Origin: UBA5972 sp964567685
GTDB taxonomy: Bacteria; Pseudomonadota; Alphaproteobacteria; Rhodobacterales; Rhodobacteraceae
Direction of reading: 5' to 3'
Assembly: GCA_964567685.1 (NCBI GenBank)
Contig: CAZMNO010000065.1
Coordinates: 1-17,827, forward strand
DNA length: 17,827 nucleotides
A program made the position numbers and the translations under genes. This document shows, in pieces, positions 14,784 through 17,827 of the stretch. How positions within the stretch are numbered: position 1 is the stretch's first letter; every line of letters starts with the position of its first letter. The notes beneath the pieces are model-generated. The model ran no database searches. It had not been told where the DNA came from and saw only the letters and a list, made by a program, of their open reading frames with translations.

Positions 14784-14793
14784 GATACATATG
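14767..14793. promoter_or_regulatory. Palindromic operator for the HigA antitoxin
   Basis: The arms CATATGTATCA (14767-14777) and TGATACATATG (14783-14793) are perfect reverse complements around a 5-bp centre. The palindrome covers the likely -10 region just upstream of HigB. Toxin-antitoxin pairs of this family are usually autoregulated by the antitoxin binding such sites, so this is the expected operator. Confidence 0.8.
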
Positions 14794-14798
14794 CCTGC

Positions 14799-15080
14799 AT
14801 GATCATAAGTACCAAGGGCAAGCTGGCCGCCAATGCAGTGAACGACCGTTACGGCAAAGGCTTTCCAGCCAATTTGGTGAAGCGAACGCGGGCTATGTTT
14901 TCGGCGCTGGATGCGGCAAGTGTTCTTGAAGATCTGCGGTTTCCACCGGGAAACCACCTTGAGGAGTTGAAAGGTGACAGGGCGGGCCAACATTCGGTTC
15001 GAATTAACGATCAGTGGCGCATCTGCTTCACATGGACCGATCAGGGTCCGGCAGACGTCGAAATCGTAGACTACCATTGA
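14799..15080 (+). CDS. higB: HigB-type toxin (RelE-superfamily mRNA interferase)
   Basis: The 93-residue product has the HigB/RelE pattern: VNDRYGKGFPANLVKRTRAM, then LRFPPGNHLEELKGDRAGQH and SVRINDQWRICFTW. These proteins enter the ribosome and cut mRNA, stopping growth when free of antitoxin. I chose the ATG at 14799 (MIISTKGK); an in-frame TTG at 14763 would place the start inside the operator. No Shine-Dalgarno sequence precedes it. The toxin gene comes first and the antitoxin second, 22 nt apart, the order typical of higBA. The pair lies on the + strand, opposite to the tail genes on both sides. Confidence 0.9.
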   Translation: MIISTKGKLAANAVNDRYGKGFPANLVKRTRAMFSALDAASVLEDLRFPPGNHLEELKGDRAGQHSVRINDQWRICFTWTDQGPADVEIVDYH

Positions 15081-15102
15081 GTGGGCATTGAAAGGACAAC
15101 AG

Positions 15103-15393
15103 ATGACTGTTTTGAAAAACCCTTCTCATCCAGGCGAGGTCCTCAAGGAACTGTACCTCGATCCTTTGGGCATGGGGTCTATTGCTTTGGCAAAACGTCT
15201 GAATGTCCCGCGCACCCGCATTGAGCGTTTGGTGAAAGGGGAGACATCCCTGACGGCAGACACCGCGATGCGGCTTGCGACATTCTTTGGCAATACGCCT
15301 GAGTTCTGGATGAACCTGCAGAGGGCCTATGACCTTGCGAAAGCACGCGCGAGTGTCGATGTGTCAGACATTATCCCCCTCGAGGCCGCTTGA
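15103..15393 (+). CDS. higA: HigA-type antitoxin (XRE-family HTH)
   Basis: The 96-residue product begins TVLKNPSHPGEVLKELYLDP, the well-known HigA opening, and contains a helix-turn-helix (SIALAKRLNVPRTRIERLVK) followed by TADTAMRLATFFGNTPEFWM. It neutralises HigB and represses the operon through the palindrome at 14767-14793. The ATG at 15103 is preceded by AAAGGA at a good distance; an in-frame TTG 15 nt upstream is unlikely. The last 30 nt overlap, tail to tail, the end of the frameshift extension of the tail chaperone, so the two stop codons lie inside each other's genes. Confidence 0.92.
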   Translation: MTVLKNPSHPGEVLKELYLDPLGMGSIALAKRLNVPRTRIERLVKGETSLTADTAMRLATFFGNTPEFWMNLQRAYDLAKARASVDVSDIIPLEAA

Positions 15394-16046
15394 GGCCATC
15401 TGTTCATTCAATTTACGCACCATCACTGCCTCGAGCACGGGCAGGATTTCTGCGACCAGCGTGGGACTGATTCCAAGGGCCCCAGCCAAGGCCAAGGCTG
15501 CACCGAAGTCCCAGCCCACAATTGTGCCCGCCGCCGTGATGCGCATCTGTCCACCAAGGCGTCCGACCAGATCCCAGATCTGTATCCCCTCATAGGTCTG
15601 TGGTCGGTTCAGGATTTGTGGGCAGGTTTCGCAAGTGCCTACGCAGGCTTTGCAATATCCATCGCCCCCGCCGAAGGACCATTCGGCAAGGGCGATGAGA
15701 CGTTTTTTTCCTGATCCAGCATCAGGCCATTCGCGACGTATTCTGTCTGGAAGACCTCGAAGAGGGGCCAGACGTCGAGGAGCGCGTTGATGCCTTCAGG
15801 GCTGACGCTTGCTGGATTGCCTTCAGCATCGCCGACTCCCTCCCAGTCAATGATCGCAAGACGGGCCAGCGCCTTGGCAAACACAAGCGCGTTTTCTTCG
15901 TCCCCCGCTCCCTCGTCCAGAGCGCTAACCGCCGGATCGTTACGGGCGGCAACCATCAGCGCGGTCGTCAGTGGCTCCAGTTGAATGCGCACATCATGAC
16001 CGAGATCAAGCCAGGCAGGTTGATTTGAGAGGTTCAGTTCCAGCAT
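15364..16046 (-). CDS. Tail assembly chaperone, -1 frameshift product (lambda gpGT analogue)
   Basis: Slippage at 15702-15708 joins the first 115 residues of the short chaperone to 112 residues in the -1 frame, giving about 227 residues. The extension is open from before the slip site to the stop at 15364 and reads as a real protein: LIALAEWSFGGGDGYCKACV, then TYEGIQIWDLVGRLGGQMRI, ending in a compact helical domain (GALGISPTLVAEILPVLEA) like the second tail chaperone of lambda-type phages. It includes C132, C135, C139 and C142 (CxxC-x3-CxxC), a possible zinc site. In lambda the G part binds the tape measure protein and the T part binds tail tube subunits. A separate start at 15546 could give a 60-residue fragment but would omit most of the domain. 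Confidence 0.82.
15639..16046 (-). CDS. Tail assembly chaperone, short form (lambda gpG analogue)
   Basis: The 135-residue zero-frame product begins MLELNLSNQPAWLDLGHDV and ends with a polar, low-complexity tail (SSPLPNGPSAGAMDIAKPA), as expected when most ribosomes do not shift. It lies directly between the tail tube and tape measure genes, the fixed position of this chaperone in siphophages. I chose the ATG at 16046, 1 nt after the tube stop; an in-frame start at 16190 would overlap the tube gene. It coats the tape measure protein during tail assembly and is not part of the finished virion. Confidence 0.87.
   Translation of the reverse strand: MLELNLSNQPAWLDLGHDVRIQLEPLTTALMVAARNDPAVSALDEGAGDEENALVFAKALARLAIIDWEGVGDAEGNPASVSPEGINALLDVWPLFEVFQTEYVANGLMLDQEKNVSSPLPNGPSAGAMDIAKPA
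15660..15708 (-). promoter_or_regulatory. Programmed -1 ribosomal frameshift signal: slippery heptamer and hairpin
   Basis: The heptamer A_AAA_AAC (15708 to 15702) is exactly in the zero-frame phase of the chaperone gene. After a 4-nt spacer a strong two-part hairpin follows: CATCGCCC (15697-15690) pairs with GGGCGATG (15667-15660), and GCCGAA (15687-15682) with TTCGGC (15675-15670), with a TT/GG internal loop and a 6-nt apical loop. The slip leads into the open -1 frame that ends at 15364. This is the classic arrangement for tail chaperones. Confidence 0.9.
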
Positions 16047-16047
16047 A

Positions 16048-16986
16048 TCAGTAACTCGCAATCTGGTTCTTGAGGACCACCGTACACATTTGCCCGGCGG
16101 CGGAATTAAAGGCGGCTTGCCAATCAAAACTGGCCTGGATGCCTTGCGGCCCTTGCACCTCGATGCGCGGGCGCGGCAGGTAGACCTCATGGGCGGTGAT
16201 GCTCAGGCTGACATTGGCGGAGATCGTGTAGGAGAATTCCAACGAAGCCGAAGTGCCGTTCAGGGCCTGATCCATCAGCGTGGTGTCGGCAAAGCGCACG
16301 TCGATCCGACCGGTGAGTGCTGCATTCGAGGGATCAGCGCCATCGATACGGCCATCGGCGCGGATGGTCTCAATCCGGTCGAGATTGTTGGCGTAGGTTA
16401 TGTCGGCACTGACGATGTTGCCCAGCGCTGTGCCACCTCGCTTGATAGCCCCGTTAAAATGGCCGAAGCGCTGTAAGTTCCAGGCGGTCGGTGTTCCTGC
16501 CGCCGTGGTTGTCGCCACGTTCTCACCCTGGGCGATCAGTTTTGCTGTGGCCGTTAGCAGGCCTGATCGCTGCATTTGCCAGGAAAGCTGATCAAGCATG
16601 CAGCCGGTATACATGGCAAAGCGCGGCACCTCGGGCATGGCGACCTCAACGGCCATGCTGGGCAGGCTCCAGCCGCCCGACTTGAACGTATGCGTCTTAT
16701 CGGTCGTGCCGGTGGTGGTGGGCGCGCCGAATGCTGCCTTCAGCCAGAAACCGTAGGCCTCGGCATCAATCGGCGCCACCAGATCACCGTCGGCAGTGAC
16801 CGCGTCCTTGATCGGGGCCAGCGGGTCACGGCCATAGCCCAAGAGTTCGGATGTCAGCAGAGGCTGCTCTGCCCCCAATGAAGCGCTGGCAAACGGCATC
16901 TGGAAGTATCCACTTGCCGGGGCGGTGCCATAGGTTGTCTCGAACGCAGCCGCGAGTTGCGACCGCGCGCCTTGTGCGCGTGCCAT
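16048..16986 (-). CDS. Major tail tube protein
   Basis: This 312-residue protein fits the long tail tube family of alphaproteobacterial siphophages (Phage_tube_2 type): MARAQGARSQLAAAFETTYG at the start, LLGYGRDPLAPIKDAVTADG and then EAYGFWLKAAFGAPTTTGTT, and a C-terminus rich in beta-strands (LEFSYTISANVSLSITAHEV). Many copies stack into the tube through which DNA passes. AAGGT lies about 8 nt before the ATG at 16986. It follows the completion protein gene by 27 nt and precedes the chaperone gene by 1 nt, the standard siphophage order. Confidence 0.87.
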   Translation of the reverse strand: MARAQGARSQLAAAFETTYGTAPASGYFQMPFASASLGAEQPLLTSELLGYGRDPLAPIKDAVTADGDLVAPIDAEAYGFWLKAAFGAPTTTGTTDKTHTFKSGGWSLPSMAVEVAMPEVPRFAMYTGCMLDQLSWQMQRSGLLTATAKLIAQGENVATTTAAGTPTAWNLQRFGHFNGAIKRGGTALGNIVSADITYANNLDRIETIRADGRIDGADPSNAALTGRIDVRFADTTLMDQALNGTSASLEFSYTISANVSLSITAHEVYLPRPRIEVQGPQGIQASFDWQAAFNSAAGQMCTVVLKNQIASY

Positions 16987-17013
16987 GTTCAGGTACCTTA
17001 TTTTGGGTCGGGA

Positions 17014-17445
17014 TCAGCTGAGCGTGTCAGCTGTGGTGTAAGTCAGGATGACCGGAATGGTTGCCGCTTTGAGCGCCTGTCCGCCCTCCACCGGCAGGTC
17101 GACTGGCAGCGGGGCTTGTGCTTCTGTCCAGTCGCAGAGGCTGCCCAAGCTGCGGTCTGTGGCCAGTGCAACGCCGATGGCTTGCACCAAGGTATCAAAG
17201 GCTGTTGCCCGCGTTGCTGAGGTCTTGGCCTGCGCGATCACCTCGATCTCGGCGCGGTGTTCATAATGGTAGGCCAACGGTGACAGCGTGATCTCCGGCG
17301 TTCCCGGATCCCCGTCGCGAAGGAATATGAGGCCGCCGGCGGGAATGCGCTCGGGCAGAACCTCTTCGCGCAGAACAGTTGCGCCGGGCACAGTTTTGAG
17401 TGCTGCAAGCAGGGCTTGCAGGATGGTTTCTCGGGGTGTGGGCAT
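17014..17445 (-). CDS. Tail completion / tail terminator protein
   Basis: The 143-residue product (PRETILQALLAALKTVPGAT, then IPAGGLIFLRDGDPGTPEIT, then YEHRAEIEVIAQAKTSATRA) matches the small tail completion proteins (lambda gpU position and size) found just before the tail tube gene in related prophages. It would cap the tail tube and join it to the head. There are no TM segments and no enzyme motif. Only a weak AGGT precedes the ATG. The upstream neighbour is the PIN-domain remnant rather than the head-tail connector that would be expected. Confidence 0.8.
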   Translation of the reverse strand: MPTPRETILQALLAALKTVPGATVLREEVLPERIPAGGLIFLRDGDPGTPEITLSPLAYHYEHRAEIEVIAQAKTSATRATAFDTLVQAIGVALATDRSLGSLCDWTEAQAPLPVDLPVEGGQALKAATIPVILTYTTADTLS

Positions 17446-17485
17446 CGGATTATTGACCTGTGATCAACATGGGGTCGTTACTTTA

Positions 17486-17779
17486 TTATTCGCGACGCAA
17501 TCTTCGAAGGCGCTTATCCACTTCTGCTAGTGGTAAGAACACGGCCTTATCATCGCGCCAGATTTCCAAAGCATCTATCAGCAGATTATCCCCACAAATG
17601 CCGGCTGCCTTAAGCTCATCAATGATCCAGAGCACGCCATGTACTCGGACCTCTTTTTCAGTCGCCACCCGGCGCAATAGCCTATCACCCGTTAAAAGAA
17701 TGCCTTCTTCCTGACGTTGCGTCGCAACCAGACAAATACAATCATTGGCCGATAATCGAGTAATTTGACTTTGGGTCAT
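17486..17779 (-). pseudogene. PIN-domain protein, apparently missing its N-terminus
   Basis: The 97-residue open frame contains the second half of a PIN nuclease domain: RLSANDCICLVATQRQEEGI, then LLTGDRLLRRVA, then VHGVLWIIDELKAAGI and FLPLAEVDKRLRRLRRE. Two acidic active-site residues (the Asp in SAND and in TGD) are visible, but the first catalytic Asp, normally near the N-terminus some 60-70 residues earlier, is missing. The frame continues upstream of the ATG at 17779 for only eight codons to a TGA (17806-17804). It is therefore truncated, frameshifted or interrupted, although a short functional form cannot be excluded. It is AT-richer than the tail genes, suggesting later acquisition, perhaps as a VapC-like toxin. 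Confidence 0.55.
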
Positions 17780-17827
17780 GCCTAGTTGAGTGACTAATAT
17801 TTGTCATAAGGCTATGAAAAGGCATGA

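Noticed and set aside
14763..14798. TTG start for HigB at 14763
   Set aside because: It would lie upstream of the predicted -10 region and inside the operator; the ATG at 14799 gives the normal HigB length.
15639..16190. Longer start for the tail chaperone at 16190
   Set aside because: It would overlap the tail tube gene by over 140 nt with Arg-rich nonsense-like text; the ATG at 16046 abuts the tube stop.
3179..17445. Block as a gene transfer agent
   Set aside because: Some genes resemble GTA tail-tip genes, but the spanins, the inserted toxin-antitoxin pair and the accessory cassette fit a prophage better; the head genes needed to decide are outside the window.
1..17827. tRNA, rRNA, CRISPR array or insertion sequence
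   Set aside because: I looked for cloverleaf-type tails, regularly spaced repeats and transposase motifs and found none.

Overview
The window looks like part of an alphaproteobacterial chromosome, probably Rhodobacterales or a relative. This rests on the moderately high GC and on the style of the tail and lysis proteins; no rRNA or housekeeping gene is present to confirm it. It has two parts. Positions 1-3048 (+ strand) hold the end of a DNA adenine methyltransferase / restriction-type protein followed directly by a TPR-HEPN protein, a plausible anti-phage defence pair. Positions 3179-17445 (- strand) hold the tail and lysis half of a temperate siphovirus-type prophage. The two blocks converge on a 130-bp gap (3049-3178) that contains a perfect 10-bp inverted repeat.

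Reading the prophage in its own direction (17445 down to 3179), the order is: tail completion protein, tail tube protein, tail assembly chaperone with a textbook -1 frameshift (A_AAA_AAC plus a two-part hairpin), tape measure protein, distal-tail-like protein, hub-like protein, Cys-peptidase-like protein, large J-like hub/host-specificity protein, small baseplate-type protein, an S74 self-cleaving tail fibre and an unrecognised appendage-type protein. Most of these genes overlap or abut, many through TGATG or GTGA junctions. A HigB/HigA toxin-antitoxin pair sits on the opposite strand between the chaperone and the tape measure gene, with its own promoter and an 11-bp-arm palindrome. A PIN-domain remnant lies just upstream of the tail completion gene.

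The most unusual part is 4670-7458. Four translationally coupled genes follow the fibre and appendage genes: a 2OG-Fe(II) oxygenase-like protein, an 87-residue protein ending in CNCDCNCYC (five alternating cysteines at the extreme C-terminus), a second 2OG-Fe(II) oxygenase-like protein, and a radical SAM protein with a complete seven-cysteine SPASM domain. Enzymes of these classes often modify ribosomally made peptides, and the 87-residue protein starts like a phage tail protein. I infer a prophage-encoded post-translational modification cassette acting on a Cys-tailed virion (or effector) protein. No transporter, leader peptidase or classical bacteriocin export gene is seen, which favours a modified structural protein over a secreted peptide.

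The window closes (4638-3179) with a lysis cassette: a small one-TM protein, a rho-independent terminator, an M15-type endolysin with a C-terminal membrane segment, and an overlapping Rz/Rz1-like spanin pair. No integrase, repressor, capsid, portal or terminase gene lies in the window, so the rest of the prophage would be beyond position 17827. No tRNA, rRNA, CRISPR array or insertion sequence was seen.
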